Assembly: GCA_948474755.1 (NCBI GenBank)
Contig: CAOLHI010001014.1
Location: 1 to 64,000 of the forward strand
DNA length: 64,000 nucleotides
Origin: Ctenosaura bakeri
Lineage: Eukaryota > Chordata > Lepidosauria > Squamata > Iguanidae
Direction: 5' to 3'
Positions 42,321 through 55,760 of the stretch are shown piece by piece. Positions within the stretch are counted from its first letter, which is position 1. Each line of letters starts with the position of its first letter. The position numbers were made by a program, and so were the translations under genes. The notes beneath the pieces were generated by a model, which made no database searches, had not been told where the DNA came from, and saw only the letters and a program-made list of their open reading frames with translations.

Positions 42321-44565
42321 TCTTGATTTTGTTGCATTCCCACATGCATTTTATTCCCATCCTTGTTTCATATCAGATTGTAAGATCCTTTTTTTCCTTA
42401 GACATTGAACATTCATATACTTTTTTGTGTATTTCTTGTACATTTTGGCAGATTTTTTTTACTCCACAACACACTTAAGTATTGCAAAGGTGCAGATTGA
42501 AGAGGTAAGATGTGCTCTTTCAAGAAAGTGCAAAAAGGACACATTTTAGGGCTGGAAATAATACTGTAAAATATATTGTAAAAATATGGTTGAAAAAATG
42601 TCATCCTTGAGAAGATCTGAGAAAATCTTGATGAGAAGAATCTTGGACCAAGGAGAATCTTCAAAGCTGGGACTTTGTTTTGTGAAAAATGTGCATGTAG
42701 TTTTTTGGAGGGGGAGAAGATAAAATACCATTTTCTGGGCAAAAAAGAATATTCCTATGTAGAAACATTATTTTCTGCTAAGCTATTTTCGGAGCATAAA
42801 ATGCAATAGTTGGGAACTTATTCTGCACAAAATTTGTATGGTTTTTTTCTTCACAGAAAACAGAATTTCTTGTGCAGGAAATAGCCTTTTCTACAGAGAA
42901 AATAATAAAATATTCTTTTCTGCACATCTGAAAATCAAGTTCTCTGCACACACACACACACTTTCAAAAGCACTTTTGCATGTGAATTTTCTATAGAATA
43001 CATCCTAAACAGTGCAAAATCTTTGGAAATTATGTAGTTTTCAAAGACTTTCTCACAGTGGAAAGAAACTGGCTAAAATTAGTCATTGCTTCCTGCAAGT
43101 ACTCATTTAGGGAAGAATTACTTTCCTGCTACTTTCATCAATAAATCAGAGTGTTGAGTTCAAGGAAATTCTTTCCCATCCCTAGTTGTGGGGAGAATAA
43201 GGTGAGAAGGAGAGCCATCTGAATTGCCCTGGTCTCTTTGGAGGAATGGAAGAATAGAAATATAACAAATAAGGAAATGCATAAATGACAGTGTATAGAA
43301 AATGATTTATAACATTTGACCTATCTTTGACAGGGTGGAAAAACATGAGCCAAAAGCTAAGCATAAACTTGAACTGCAAAGGGCAGTGGCTCAAGTGACC
43401 TGTAGGGCGTCATAGGATTAGGTGCTAATCCCTAGTCTTGTTTAGATTCCATCTATGCGTAGTACATTTGCAGATGATACAAAAATTAGAAGGTGCTGCA
43501 GACATGGACTGTGACCGCCAAACTGCAAGATGTTTCAAGAAAAAAAAAATGGATTGGAAATCACAAACTGTGATTCAAGAGCAAAAATATGTAAGAGCTG
43601 TGGAAATAATAATCTACGTAATGATATTTTGTGAAGCATTGAAAGCAAAAGCCAGGGTGATTAGAGTCTGCAACAATGTAGATTACTTCTCTGACCGCCC
43701 AATCTCAAAACTGTTTAGACAGCGGCAGCTGGACAGTAATATCTAGTGTGTCATATCATTTTTCCCTTACTCCATCAGATTCCTTCAATTGCAGTGTTTT
43801 CAGACGGCCCATTAGGTGACTAAGAACAAAAACAATGGAAGAAAGCAATACAATTTTCCTTCTCCATTCCCAGTCATCTCATAGCCATATGGGGTATAGC
43901 CTGACCTTTCTGTCTGCATGGATCCTCCCACTATAATACCTTGAGCAAGAAGCAAGACCCAGACCAGTGACCCTAACAAAGTCACTTCTTCCTCTGCACA
44001 ATTTTTTTTATCATCTTCACCTGCTGAAAGAAGGAAATGGGCTCCCAAAGCTAACATGATCCATCATTCACTTTTATTTATTGCCTGCTCTTTTCCCCAA
44101 ACAGAACCTCAAGGGTATTCTGAATTACAAATAAAAACAAATTATACATATGCTTCTTACTTATATAACTAACTTAGCCACGTAGTGAAGTAGCATCACC
44201 CAGTCAAACCCACCCCCCATCCTGAAGTCTGTTCTAAAATCAGTCAGTATGCAACAGAATGACATTTTCACACACCCTTCTCATGAGCAATTTCTGATGT
44301 GACAATTAGAAGCAGGATTCCTGTCACAATTCCTTCTCACACCAGAAATCTCTTGCAGGAGATGGTGGAAATGTCAGTGTGTTGTGTTTGAATGGACAGG
44401 GAAACAGACCCTTATCACTCACAGAAGCTGGGCAAACAATGGCCCAAGGCAGAGATGCATTTTTGTGAAGAACATTATAATTATGTCAGGGCCATCTGTG
44501 TAATGACTGGTTTTTAATTAAGACGAAATTAACCCAGCTTTGAGGTAGTATGTCAACTACTTTTT
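42321..44565. other. no gene; possible LINE fragment at 43445-43760
   Basis: 43455-43490 encodes a trace of an RT box (TFADDTKIRR), with a decayed continuation. 42948-42962 is an (AC)n run. 42660-42960 has wording similar to 62110-62290 ('ttttctgggcaa', 'tctgcacac'), which may be a shared old repeat. Confidence 0.4.
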
Positions 44566-44840
44566 TTTCAGGTAGTCAGACCTTACATGGAGCACTACAT
44601 CCAGTTCCAGGCACCTGAAACGTAGCAAAGGGTAGATGGTAAAAGGTCTGGAGATCAAGCCCTACACAGGATGGTTGAGGATACTAGGTACATTTAGCTT
44701 GGTAAAGAATGAGAAGCGATAGCATAGCCATCTTTAAAGATCTGAAGAGCTATCATGTGAAGGATGGAGAGAACTTGTTCTTTGCTGGACCAAAGGATTT
44801 GAACCACAAGAAGGGCGATTTCTATGAAAAATTAGAAATA
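44566..44840 (+). mobile_element. CR1-like LINE 3' fragment, plus strand, decayed
   Basis: 'gtagtcagaccttacatgga', 'tacatccagttccaggcacc', 'aggtacatttagcttggtaa' and 'agccatctttaaagatctga' follow the same order as 8370-8660. All frames are broken, and it is the most diverged CR1 copy here. Confidence 0.65.
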
Positions 44841-45855
44841 CCTGCTTAATAGTAAGAATTTTCAGAAAACTGTATTCCAAAAGAGTTTGGTTTTGTCCAA
44901 AAGAATTCACTTTTCTGAGTTCTGCATCATGTTTTCATATCAAATGCCTTTGCCCCCAATGGTAATATGGTGTAGTACAGCCCAGCTATACCTTGTCCAC
45001 CCTGCCTGAGGAAGATGGAAAATGTAGTCCAACTACAATCTAGAGCATGAGATTGGAGAGGATTAATGTCTTTAAAAACACAATAAATTTTCTATTATGG
45101 GTTTCATAACAGACTTTCCTGTCATACCACCAACCTAGAATGACCTTGGATAGGGCTTTCTTTCCCCTAATCAAACTGGTTTCTGTTGAGCCATGTGTAA
45201 TCAATAAAACAATTTTGCAACATTCATGTTTGTTCTGTTCAGTGAGTTTATCTGAGTGAGAGTTCGAGGGAGTGTCTGTTTTTTCCTTCATACAACTACA
45301 GACCATGAGATAGGTGTACAAGGCACTGTTGATTCTAAAATATTCGTCTACTGATGCATGATACAAACACACAGTTAAGTCAATGAACTCCAAAGGCTTG
45401 TCACAGCATGAGGACACAACTCAAAATGAGCCAACCCTGAACATGGTTTCAGCGGTGTTGAAAGGCACATCTGCTTCAGGACAATTTTTCAGGACATTTT
45501 TTTTAAAAAAAGAACAAAATAGGTTCACCTGTACATTTTAAGTCTAATAGGCTATAAATCATTATGATATTATTCCTCTATACTCTGCTCCAGTTGTAAA
45601 CGTCTTTGTGTTCACTTGCTTTCCAAATTATGCTGGGTGGGCATGAGACATACAGGATGTTAAAAATCTGGAGAAGTTAATTTTTTTGGACTACAGCTTC
45701 TCAAATCTTCCAGCTAGCATGGCCATGTTGGTTGGGGTTTCTGCAGAATGATAGTCCAAAATAAATCTTCCTGGTATCCAACACATGAAATAATTTCCAA
45801 AGACATATTTATCTAATTTCTTCCCTGTTCATTCTTAGTTGTTGTTGACTGGACT
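44841..45855. other. no gene; decayed palindromic repeat at 45650-45800
   Basis: A 125-codon minus-strand frame (45417-45040) has no domain and lies in AT-rich DNA. 45665-45780 is a decayed 'ggactacagcttctcaaatc' palindrome. Confidence 0.45.
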
Positions 45856-46334
45856 TACAGTTGGCCCTCCACATTACTAAGATTACAAGCACGGGACTCC
45901 CATAAAGGCGGAAAAATCTCAAATATCAAAATGTCAGTCTGGGTGTCTATGGGAAGATGGCCAAGATATGATAGGAGACCATGCACTTTGGGTCCAAATT
46001 GGGTCAGGGCAAGGAAACGGGTGGGTTGGCATGGTGATCCTATACTTCCTGTCTCTCACCCATCTCCATCTTTGGAGATGTAGGGGGGCATTGGGAGAGG
46101 GTTTGTGTTGCTAAGAAAACAGGCTGTGATCCATCCTTAGCTGGCCAGGCAGCAGTTGGTAGAGGAATACCAGAGGTGGGTTTTTAAAGGGCTGCACAGC
46201 CTGATTGGAGCTGCTGAGAGGGAAGGTTCCCCCAGAAAAGAAGTACCTAAGCTGGGGAAGGGGCAGGGGTTGAAGAAACTCACAAATAATCAAATTAGGA
46301 AATTGAAGCTTGCAAATATGGATGGCAGACTGTA
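45856..46334 (+). mobile_element. Tigger/mariner-like MITE with TA duplication
   Basis: TA (45856-45857), element 45858-46332 (475 bp) beginning CAGTTGGCCCTCCACATT and ending ATATGGATGGCAGACTG, TA (46333-46334). It matches 13887-14370 and 55761-56232 over most of its length. Open frames on both strands are not conserved among the copies. Confidence 0.88.
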
Positions 46335-47044
46335 TGTTGTTTTGTTTTATTTTATTTTATTTGCAAGTTAGGTCTCATTTGTTTGAAGGGGAGTATATCA
46401 TAGGTGATGAGATGATGATGATCATGACAATGTAATAATGATTGGCTGGAATTCTCTATCATGATGTACATCACAAAACTTGGTATACTTAGATATATAG
46501 CAGAGGGGTTAAGAAACCTTGTTAATGAATTGCGATGCATAACAGGACACCAGCAAGAGTGTCCTGCTATACCTCAGCACTCCCTAATCAGTGTCCTACA
46601 TCAGTTCCAATGTGCATCAGTAATTTTGCTGGCTCCCCTACATAATAAAATAACACCAGAGTTTTACTAGGTACAGGTATTATAGAACTGCAGACATAAG
46701 TCCACTTACAAAGACATAAGTCTCCAACAGGATTCCAAGCCACCATCACCATCGTTAGTACTTATCTGCTTCCCTATAATAAAATATTCTCAAATAGGCT
46801 TAACAAAACAGGTTTGAAACAGAAAAATCTGCTTAGTAATGAAAGAAGTATTTAAAAACCTTCAAATTTAACACATAATTAAAATCTAAAATCCATGGGA
46901 AAAGAAAAATATCTTCATCTGGTAAAAAAATAAGACCAGCATTGTGAGTACCAGAAGTGTCCCTCATAACAAGTACTACCTATATAGCATGCAAGACTTA
47001 AAATGTTCCCTTTTTTCTCTCCCTCCATTGGGTTGCACTCAGAG
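46335..47044. other. no gene; (TTTTA)n at 46341-46362
   Basis: Short frames only. Confidence 0.5.
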
Positions 47045-47292
47045 GATGCCTTCCAAAGATGATCTAAAGGTCTTGGTTATTGTATGCCTTCAGCTGGACT
47101 CCAACCTATGGTGGCTGACCTATGGTGATCAGAGGGTTTTCTTGGCAAGATTTATTCAGAGGAGGTTAGCCACTGCCTCCCTCTAAGGCTGATATTGTGT
47201 GACTTACCCAAGAGTTCTGTGGCTGAGTGTATTTGAACCCTACTCTCCTGGAGTCCTAGCCCCAGCACTCAAGCTACTACAGCAAGCTGACT
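47045..47292 (-). repeat. tRNA-derived SINE, minus strand
   Basis: On the plus strand: 'ggactccaacctatggtggc', 'gggttttcttggcaagattt', 'attcagaggaggttagccac', 'gtgtgacttacccaagagtt' and 'atttgaaccctactctcctg'. This is the antisense of the SINE type at 15860. Antisense box B (tttgaaccct) and box A regions sit at its right end. Confidence 0.75.
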
Positions 47293-48564
47293 TTAGTCTT
47301 TAAAAGTTCTGAGCAAGTATATATGTTAGGAGATATTCCTTTAAATCTGGGATAGGCATCACAGGTTCAGAGGGCCACATGTGGCTGTGCATGGTTTTTT
47401 CAACTCTGGCAGGTCCCTCACTGCTAAATTTGCTCTACCTGTAAAATTGGGACTCCAGTTTTACCTCCAAGAACATGATCTCCTCTCCCAGCAGTCAGTA
47501 TTTTCTAGGCAATCCTCAGAGGTTTGCTTTTATGTCTCCTTCTCACCTCCAGGGAGAATTCTGGGGTGCTTTTTGGAGGAGGTACATATGCAAACCATCA
47601 GGTTCCTTAGAGTTGACTAATAAGTTTTCCTTGAATCTTGCAAATTTAAAGTTAAAAATAAATGTTTCAGTGTTGATACTTATACGTTGAGTGATTAAGC
47701 TATTGATCTTATCATTGCAGTAGCCTTTTTTTTTTGTTGGAGAAAACCATGAGAATTACAGAGAATGTTTTTAGGGGTATCTTTACTGTCCCGTGGCAAA
47801 TTTTTATTAACTCTTTCAGCAGAGATGCCTTCAACTACAAATCCCACAATCTCATGGACAGGTGGGGATAGTGGGAATTGTAACCCAACAGATTTGGAAA
47901 CTACCAAATTGGGAAAGGTTGCCTTAAACCATTGGCTCTATCAGCTTGTTCAATTAAACTTTGTCACAGATCTGCATCTCTGTTCTTCTTTCCAACTCAG
48001 CCAACATATTTGCTGTTCAATCACCGTTCAAATTCACCCTGGAAATGTTTTGTTCTTCAAATAGATGAATACAAAAGGATTTGTTTATTCCAGTTAAAGG
48101 ACATTAATTCAGTGTATTACCAGACTGCAACAAGTGCTTTAAAAGATCAGTTCATGAATCAAGGATGGAGATTCTTATTGAAAAATCTTTTGAGTGCCTC
48201 TGCGCATGTACAGATTTTTTCCCCATTTTGAATAACTACAGCTTCCATTTCCTCTTAGAATTAAGAAAACATGGTTTATTGAGATCAATGATGAAGCACC
48301 TATTTGCCATGCATCAGTTAGGGAAGGATCCCAAAATTTACTTCCTAGCAAGTCCATTTGAAAGGATCAGATATCTCTGTAGCAATCCTGCACTGTCTTC
48401 TTTATTGTTACATACTTGGATGTCTCACTCACTCCCTGCCAAACCTTTGTCCGCTTCCTGGTCCTAAAAACTAGGCTTACTAGGTGTAAAAAGGGAGAGG
48501 TTTTAGAAAGCTACAGTTTTCTCCCTTGTGTCGTCTGGCAAAGGAGGCGTATAGGGGAGAAGGG
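47293..48564. other. no gene; decayed palindromic repeat at 47815-47925
   Basis: 47825-47920 has 'ttcaactacaaatcccacaa' and 'gtgggaattgtaacccaaca' as paired arms. Overlapping 99-100-codon frames at 47765-48467 have no recognisable domain. Confidence 0.45.
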
Positions 48565-48640
48565 CACAATCCTACATCCACTTACTTGCCTCATGGAATT
48601 CAATAGAACTGGATAGATATGTGTACGACTATGCTCCATT
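48565..48640. repeat. old interspersed reptile repeat fragment
   Basis: 'ggcacaatcctacatccact' and 'tacttgcctcatggaattca' resemble the same family as 239-380, in the other orientation. Confidence 0.35.
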
Positions 48641-50779
48641 GTCACAGATTGGTTTTAGAGAAAGCAGGAGGCAGACAATGTGTTGTATCTTTTCTCACCC
48701 AAATTATACAGTATATATTGTTGTAAATAAAAAGGGAATTCAGAAGACAAATTAAGAAAGAGATATGTTCTTTTATATATTCTAGTTAAAAATAAGCATA
48801 ACATATAGATTCTTAATATACAAAAGTTAAAAGAGAACTTGAGCAGGTTTGGCAAGTTAAAATACAAAATATATGAAAATACAATACCACAGTGAAGCAG
48901 GATACAACAAACTGCAGCAAAACAAGAAGTGGAAGTAAGTGTCCACTAAAACAATGCTGCTCTTATAGAGCCTTTACACCTGCTGCCAATAATAGAAAGC
49001 AGGTGAAGGTCCTCTATAGCACCAATTAACCCCATAATAACCAGAGTTGTACATCTTGTCAATTCCAACATATATAACTACAAGCATATTTACCCAGCGT
49101 TGCTCAGGATTTTACTTTTTCATCAGCAACACTCATTAGAAATACCTTACCTTACTTTAGGAATTTGATGTGATTGAAATACACAGATTTGATCTCCTGT
49201 GTCTCTAACTCCCCAATCCGTGTTATCCAGTACCTGTAACTTTTCCCCATATTCCCCAATCCAGTCTGTATTCAGAGTTGTTAGCTTACAGAGGTTCCAT
49301 TTCTGAGGGAATACACTGTCCTCCTCCTTGCTGCCAGGCCTCATCTCCACAGCAACCAGCCAGGCCCAAGAGCTCTCTGGCTGCGAATTCTAAAGGCCCC
49401 TCCCTGAACTGCCAAACCCAGGATTCCATAGAATCTGCACAGCCAGCCAATTATATGAGGTCTTCGCCTGCCTGACATAGACAAACTCACAAGCTTTGAC
49501 TTTTATGTATTAGATGTAAGCAGTGAGTGTTGACTTAAAAAAAATAATTGAGGAGGAAAAAGATAGAAAGGTTTTTTAATACCTCAAAATATTTTGATTA
49601 TATAACAATACATTAGGAGTACGACAGAAAAAAAGAGTAGCTATTTCTAAGTGCGGCAAGGAACATTACAGAAAACCCAAGAGAGCCAGCGGTAAGAGAA
49701 GTGTCTCACACATAACATGCTCACTAATCTTCTATAATGGGCCCAGACACACTCAAGAGGAAAGTAGCTTAAATCCAACTTTTATCTGCCACAGCAGGTT
49801 TTCTGCCCTTACTCCTGGTTCACTTTTTTCAGTCCTGGTTTCAGATGGTGCTTCCTCCACCCACAGTTTTACTTAGAAACCAGAGGAACTGGCATGTTGG
49901 ATAAACCTTTAAACAAAGGTTAGGGAAGATTGCTCAGCATGAATTCTATTAGATGGAAAACACAGCAAAACATAAAACCTTGTCAGAGTTATTCCACACA
50001 CTCTTGTCACCTACCACTAAAACATTAAATTACTGACAGATGCCCATATTGAGCAGAACATTAACAAATTAAAAAGAATGAATTGATTTTAACAAATTAT
50101 TTTCAAACTCTGGTTCTGTTTAGGACAACGTGTGGTTCTGATTAGGGCAATTAAGGACCACCTCTTGGAGAAGCAAGATCAAGAACTGTGTTTATGACTA
50201 TGCAACCATGGACCTCTCATTTTAACAGCGGATTCTTAAAAACACAGAAGCCCTGTTCAGGCATGTGCCTGAATGTCTGGAGGACTCAATGGGTGATGGG
50301 GATATAAGCACAGAATAAACACCTTCCCCAGCATCGCCAGGAATGTGAGATACATTGTGCACTGAACGGGAAGCAAAATGTTTTAGAACTGTGTTCCACT
50401 GAATATGGTTATAGAGCTTCCCATGAACCTTGCTTATCAATGGCGAATGAAGTTTAAAAAAAACACTTCCAGAACTTTGCACTCAATGCCCAAAGGCCTC
50501 TGATGCTGCTAGATACACAACAGTATCCAGGGTGCAGGGCTTCCATACATGCCCATGTCTCCACCACCTATGTAGACTTCTCTGCCTTCTAGCAAGTGCC
50601 TGAACAGGACTAATGGGTTTTTTGTTGTTGTTGTTGTTTTTGGATACTCAGCTACAAAGAAGCATAGCCTTGCCAAATAATCATCATCGTCATCATCATC
50701 ATCATCATCATCATCTAGGGATTTTGGAAGCTGTAATTTAAAAAAGAGAGAAGTTTTCCAATTTCTGCTTAGAAAAGCT
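48641..50779. other. no gene; MITE fragment at 49365-49435, microsatellites at 50618-50717
   Basis: 49365-49435 ('gagctctctggctgcgaatt', 'aggcccctccctgaactgcc') matches the inner right half of the palindromic MITE. 50618-50642 is (GTT)n-like and 50680-50717 is (ATC)n. Remaining frames are short. Confidence 0.55.
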
Positions 50780-51125
50780 GTGTAGAGCATACCTTCCCAA
50801 TATTTAACAGACAAAAATGGGGACATGTGTGGCCCAGCAAGACCAGAGGGTGGTCAAGAGGGCAAAAGTTATAAATGAGGAAGGAGAGACAGGTTAAGAG
50901 AGGCTGTAGCAGTTTGCTTTTGTCTGAGCCTTTTGGGAAAAGCAAGATTCCAGCCCTTCCTTTCCTCTTCACTCCTGCTGAGTTAACCAAGCGCTGATTA
51001 CTTTTGCACTTTGAACTCAGTTTGCAGCAACTGAGATAAGCTGAAGACAAGGGGAGAAAATCACAGTAGGTGAGAGAAACTGGGACATTTTAAAAGCAGT
51101 TGAAAAAGTGGGATGGTGGAGGATT
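50780..51125 (+). repeat. unclassified interspersed repeat (about 345 bp)
   Basis: The left part ('ataccttcccaatatttaac', 'agggtggtcaagagggcaaa', 'agttataaatgagg') matches 9340-9440. The right part ('gggacattttaaaagcagtt', 'gaaaaagtgggatgg') matches the antisense of 31750-31790. Start 'cataccttccaa' and end 'aagtgggat' may be imperfect inverted ends of a DNA element. Confidence 0.5.
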
Positions 51126-51280
51126 TATTGGAGTTAAATACCAAAGCAATTAAGTCATGCAAAGCAAAACAGACACAGAATAGAGAGAAAGATTTTTTTA
51201 AAACTCCCAGTTGTTGCCCTGTACTTTAAAAAAAAACTCCTGTTTCTTTTTAAACTTGAGTTGAACCAAACTTGCTTGGT

Positions 51281-51336
51281 CTGTCTGTCTGTCTGTCTGT
51301 CTTTCTTTCTTTCTTTCTTTCCTTCCTTTTCTTTTC

Positions 51337-51367
<31 letters not shown>

Positions 51368-51380
51368 CTCTTCTTTTCTT
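51281..51380. repeat. pyrimidine-only microsatellite
   Basis: (TCTG)n followed by about 75 bp of T/C-only sequence (CTTT, CTTTT units). It produces an artificial Lys/Arg-rich frame on the other strand. Confidence 0.95.
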
Positions 51381-54300
51381 TTGGCACTCCCTGAGAAATC
51401 GTTTGCTCATTTATTTAAAGTGCCTTCAGTACTGATGATTCAAAAATAACCCTTCTTTATTTATTTTTCCTATTACATAGCTCCATCATGTAGTAATTAT
51501 GCTTGGCTTATATTACAATGTTACTGATGACAAGCAAAGCTAATTCAAAATTAAGGTGTTGCTACCTGATTAGGCATTCCCTTAATTGCACTATTGTTTA
51601 GTGATAAACTACAATAGTGTGGTGCTTATCACAACAGTCCCTGTAGGCATGTGCCTCCAAAGAGAATAAAAAAAAAAAACCAAAAAAACAGGCAGCTGTG
51701 GTGATCTGTATCAGCAGCCCAATTCTAGACATTGTCATCTCCACCGGCGGTATATCTTTTGTAGAGCTAATGGCTCTTAATTACTCATTCAAGAGTAAGC
51801 CTCCCAATAGTTTGCACCAGAAATGCTGGGTAAAATCCATTTGTGATCTCCATTATTAAACTGAAAGATAACAGGAAAATCCAGTGATGAGGAGGGAGAG
51901 ATGATGGCTGAGATACTGTAGAAGGAGAAATAAAATACCTTTACACATACAGAGTTATGCAGCAGTTGTGCAATGTAACCTCCTTTCTGAATTGTGATGC
52001 TGTGCAACCAAACATGCAAACAAATGCACATAAACACCTGTATGTGCAATGCATGTGCAATGTGTATGTAATGTGTATTATATGTGCAGAACACTCTATC
52101 ACTACAACATTGACCTGAATGCAAACATTCTGCATTAGACTTCTGTAAGTGAACTGATGCATATGTAAAGATTCCAACTGATGCCTTCATCCTTATAAAT
52201 CAAAATGTACCAGTGCTCCAACCATGAACCCTGGTTGAAGTTCACGACACTATGACACCAGTGTATCATTAGAGACTGTAAAGCATCCTTGATATGTATG
52301 AGTTGATTTATTCATTGACTATAAATTTTGGGTACAGAACTTTGGGTGGCTGATAAAATACATTCTCTCTGCAGCACCTCCCACTTACACATGTGAAAGA
52401 TCTTTGGGACAAGGGGTGAATTTTGTGGGAACCCAAGATTTGTTCATTTTTTGAAACACGTTCTCTTCCAACTGCCTTCTGCTCCCTCCTCCTCATATTG
52501 GCTGAACTTGTGTAAGTTTAGATCCCACAGACTCTTGAACTACTTAATGTATGACTCTTTTCTGAAGAAAATGGAAATAAAGCAAGATTGATTTTGCCCT
52601 TGCTCAAATATTTTTCATCACTTCCTAACATCACACAACATTTATTTTATTCTATTTTTTTTTCAGTCAGATGTAACACTGTTAAGAAATGTATTACAGA
52701 TTGCTTGGGTACAGACCAAGAGAATGAAGAACTTTTGTAGCAAGTACTTAACCACAGTGATTAAACACACTGCTCTCTTCTTAAAGTGAAGAGAAATGAA
52801 TGCTATTCTGCCACAATCCATTTGGTGGCAGTGCTCGTTAGCAACAGCACCTTACAGAGAAAGGTTCCTTGGATGACTTTAAACCAAACTTTGTTCATAT
52901 CAAGCACATCTGCCTGAAGCACCAAATTGTCATAAAGCTTCCCAAAGACCCGAGAGAAGACCATAGTAGACCTACTCTAAACCCTGTTTGACATACAACT
53001 ATAAATTTAATTTATATAAAAGCTTCAAAATAATTGGAGCATCTTTAACTATAGCTATGTGCTGATGGCACCTTGTATATACAAGACAAAAAACAAATCA
53101 TGCAACATGCTGCTTATTTCAGAGTACACTCAGAAGATTAACAGACATCTCCATATTTCAGTACTACCCTGCTTGTGTTACTAGGTTCCATTTCCTTTTT
53201 ATTTTCCTGTTTCAACCTCTGAGCCACCCTAACTCTAAAAGAATGAGGGCTCTTTTTTTCTTTAAAAAACTGATCTCACCTCCACTCTTGCCATATCTCA
53301 CATACACTACTTTTTAACACGCCTCCATTTGAAAAGCAGTTTGTCACATATTATATTATTTGCGGGCAGGGGATACAAGCCTAAAGAGTCCTTGTCTTTG
53401 AGGAATAGCTACTATAGTTCACTGGCTGGCACTCTATTAGTGACATGCTCAGACTGCACATGGATGGTGGGGATTTTTTACAATAAGCAACAGTTACATC
53501 CAGTGGACAGAAGCAGAGTGCCACATGTGGAACCACTCCACATGCGGTAGGCTTTAAAATTCAGACAGCAGGATGAACATTGTATATGGTACATGTGCAT
53601 TGTACAACATGATGTCAGCCTTGTGCATTGGCCCATGCATTGCTATCCAATATAAGAGAAGCAGAACATAACTCCCTTGATGGCTAGATTGTAGCAATGA
53701 AGAATCACAGCCTTTGGACCAAGCAACTGAAAATGAAATGGCAAAAGAAGCAGAGTCATAGATAAATGGGCCAAATAAATCACTCACAATTAACAGATAG
53801 CTTTGATTTGTTTTCAGAGGCATATTGGTTATGTTTTATGTAATAAAAATATCTGTCTGTAATTCAAGTGTGTGTTTTATTATCTTTTTTTTTAGAAAAA
53901 AAGGCAACATTCCATGGCCTATGCTCAATGCAAAATTCTAAATCCAAAGGAAAATGAATTTACAGAGAATAGACGACCTCACCACTTCCCCTGTTGACTG
54001 TTGTAGATAACTGCAATCTTAACAAGTAGAAGTATGCCATCTATAAACTGTTAAGGTAATTTTTGCTACATCCAGTACAGTTTGGTTAGGGAGAGCCACA
54101 CAATATCCTGTTTTTAATGCAGTACAGGTGGTCACACAGATCAGGTTCCGAAGCCCTCTCAATTCATATGTGCAATCTATTTGCTATTACTCCCCCCCCA
54201 ACATTTATAAACTAGATTAAATTGTTAAAACCAAATCTAGAAATAAGAAAAGGAGCCAGTTACAGAGCTCCGAGGATATGCGTGTGTTATTTTTATCTTT

Positions 54301-54973
54301 GTTAATTTTTCTTTTGATCCAAGTAATGCTTCATTTGGCTATTTGTTTTCCTTAAGATGCTTTTTGAACTCATTTGTTGAGCTACGGTACATGTTGGAAA
54401 GGTTTTGGCTATGGACAAACAGCATCTGCATTTAAGTAAACTTGAGATCATATGTGCATGTGAGTGTGTAAGAGTGTACAAGGAGCATGAGTACATGCTA
54501 GTACAAAGTGAAAGGGGGGTCCTAAATGGGGGGTCATTAATTCTAATAGCTTAACTCTGCAATGGAAGGAAAGGAAGTCAGTAGGCTTTATTTCAAGACT
54601 AAAAGAAGGCTTTTAATAAAATCAGGGATTATACTAAAACAGAGGATTAAGCTGGATGCTAGTGAAACACCTGTGGAATGTCTGTAACAGGAAGGTAGCA
54701 AGGAGAGAAGGAATGTCCCTTCTTTGATACATCTTCACACCAGCACCAGGCCACTGCCAATTCTGCTGACTATGATGTCAGCATCAGATAAGCCAGTCAC
54801 ATTTCATTGTCTCATTGCTCATTTGCTTCCTTGGAATGTGCGAGTTGGTTAAAAAAAATGCAATGAGACAATCTAAACAAGCTATCCATTAAAAGCTAGT
54901 GGAATAAAGTTTGGTACATAACATGAATGGAGAGACTAACCTATCTATGTAAAATTGCACAAAACACAGGGGA
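51381..54973. other. no gene or repeat recognised
   Basis: About 3.6 kb, the longest repeat-poor stretch in the window. Frames on both strands reach 133 codons (52190-51789, minus) without a domain. If conserved non-coding elements exist in the window, this stretch is a place to look. Confidence 0.45.
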
Positions 54974-55403
54974 CAAAGGTACTTTCTGCATGATGACCGC
55001 GTGCTGGCATGGGGACGTAAGAGGAGTGGGACCGCGACAATGCTTCTGCATGATGTCATCGCAGTCTCGCCTTTCTTGCATTATCAGTTGGTGTGATTGC
55101 AGGCTATATCATTGATGGAAAAACTCTTGTCAATGACTCCCAATCATGTGTGCCTTCCATTGCAGCTGGCCATGCATGCAGAAGGGCCAGAAGTACAATC
55201 TACTCACTTCCTCCTCTACTGCAGCATGGGAAGAAGGTGTCTGCAGTCCAGAAGGATGGAGCATATCCCTTGGGTGCCCTTCCACAGGCAGCTGGTCGCA
55301 TGTGGAGAGGAACATTGGGAACACACTCCCATCCCAGCAGAAGAGCTGATGGGATTGTGACGAGATGACACACGAGAGCGTTGTCAGGCAGAAAAGATCA
55401 AAG
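54974..55403 (+). mobile_element. DNA element with perfect 5-bp duplication CAAAG
   Basis: CAAAG (54974-54978), element 54979-55398 (420 bp), CAAAG (55399-55403). Begins GTACTTTCTGCATGATGAC and ends TTGTCAGGCAGAAAAGAT, an imperfect inverted repeat. It is related to 40037-40262. Its ends resemble those of the palindromic MITE and the GC-rich elements, although its interior is unlike either. Overlapping frames of up to 91 codons are not conserved. Confidence 0.78.
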
Positions 55404-55760
55404 ACTTTATTTTGGGGGGGAGGAATGTGGTTTCCTTTTATTCATAAGTCTGAAAAACCACCACAATCTTAGGTAACTTTCTGGAGTAGGATTCGTTGAC
55501 AGCAACCAGTACTCTTGTAGCACCACAGACCTCATTTGGAGGACTGTTCCCACACTGGGATTCTTGACTGGACATCTGACTCACTGTTGCCAAACTTCAT
55601 CTGCTGCTATTATTTGAAGTTTCATCTTTGTTTTTCTTTCTAGTCCCTCCCCTTCTTTTTTATGTCTTCACATTATCACAGCTATTTGAATGGTACCTGT
55701 CCATAGTTTTTACATATAAACTGAAGGTTTATGGGAGTTGTGGTCCAAAATACTGTGGTA
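55404..55760. other. no gene
   Basis: AT-rich. A half-copy of the 'gggagttgtggtccaaaata' palindrome lies immediately before the next element. Confidence 0.5.

Noticed and set aside
45040..45417. 125-codon minus-strand open frame
   Set aside because: No domain, no repeat similarity and ordinary composition; length alone is not enough in 64 kb.
50509..50826. Frame with a poly-Asp run, suggesting an acidic protein
   Set aside because: The run is the translation of the (ATC)n microsatellite at 50680-50717.
51198..51410. Lys/Arg/Glu-rich frame, suggesting a nuclear protein
   Set aside because: It is the antisense translation of the pyrimidine-only microsatellite.
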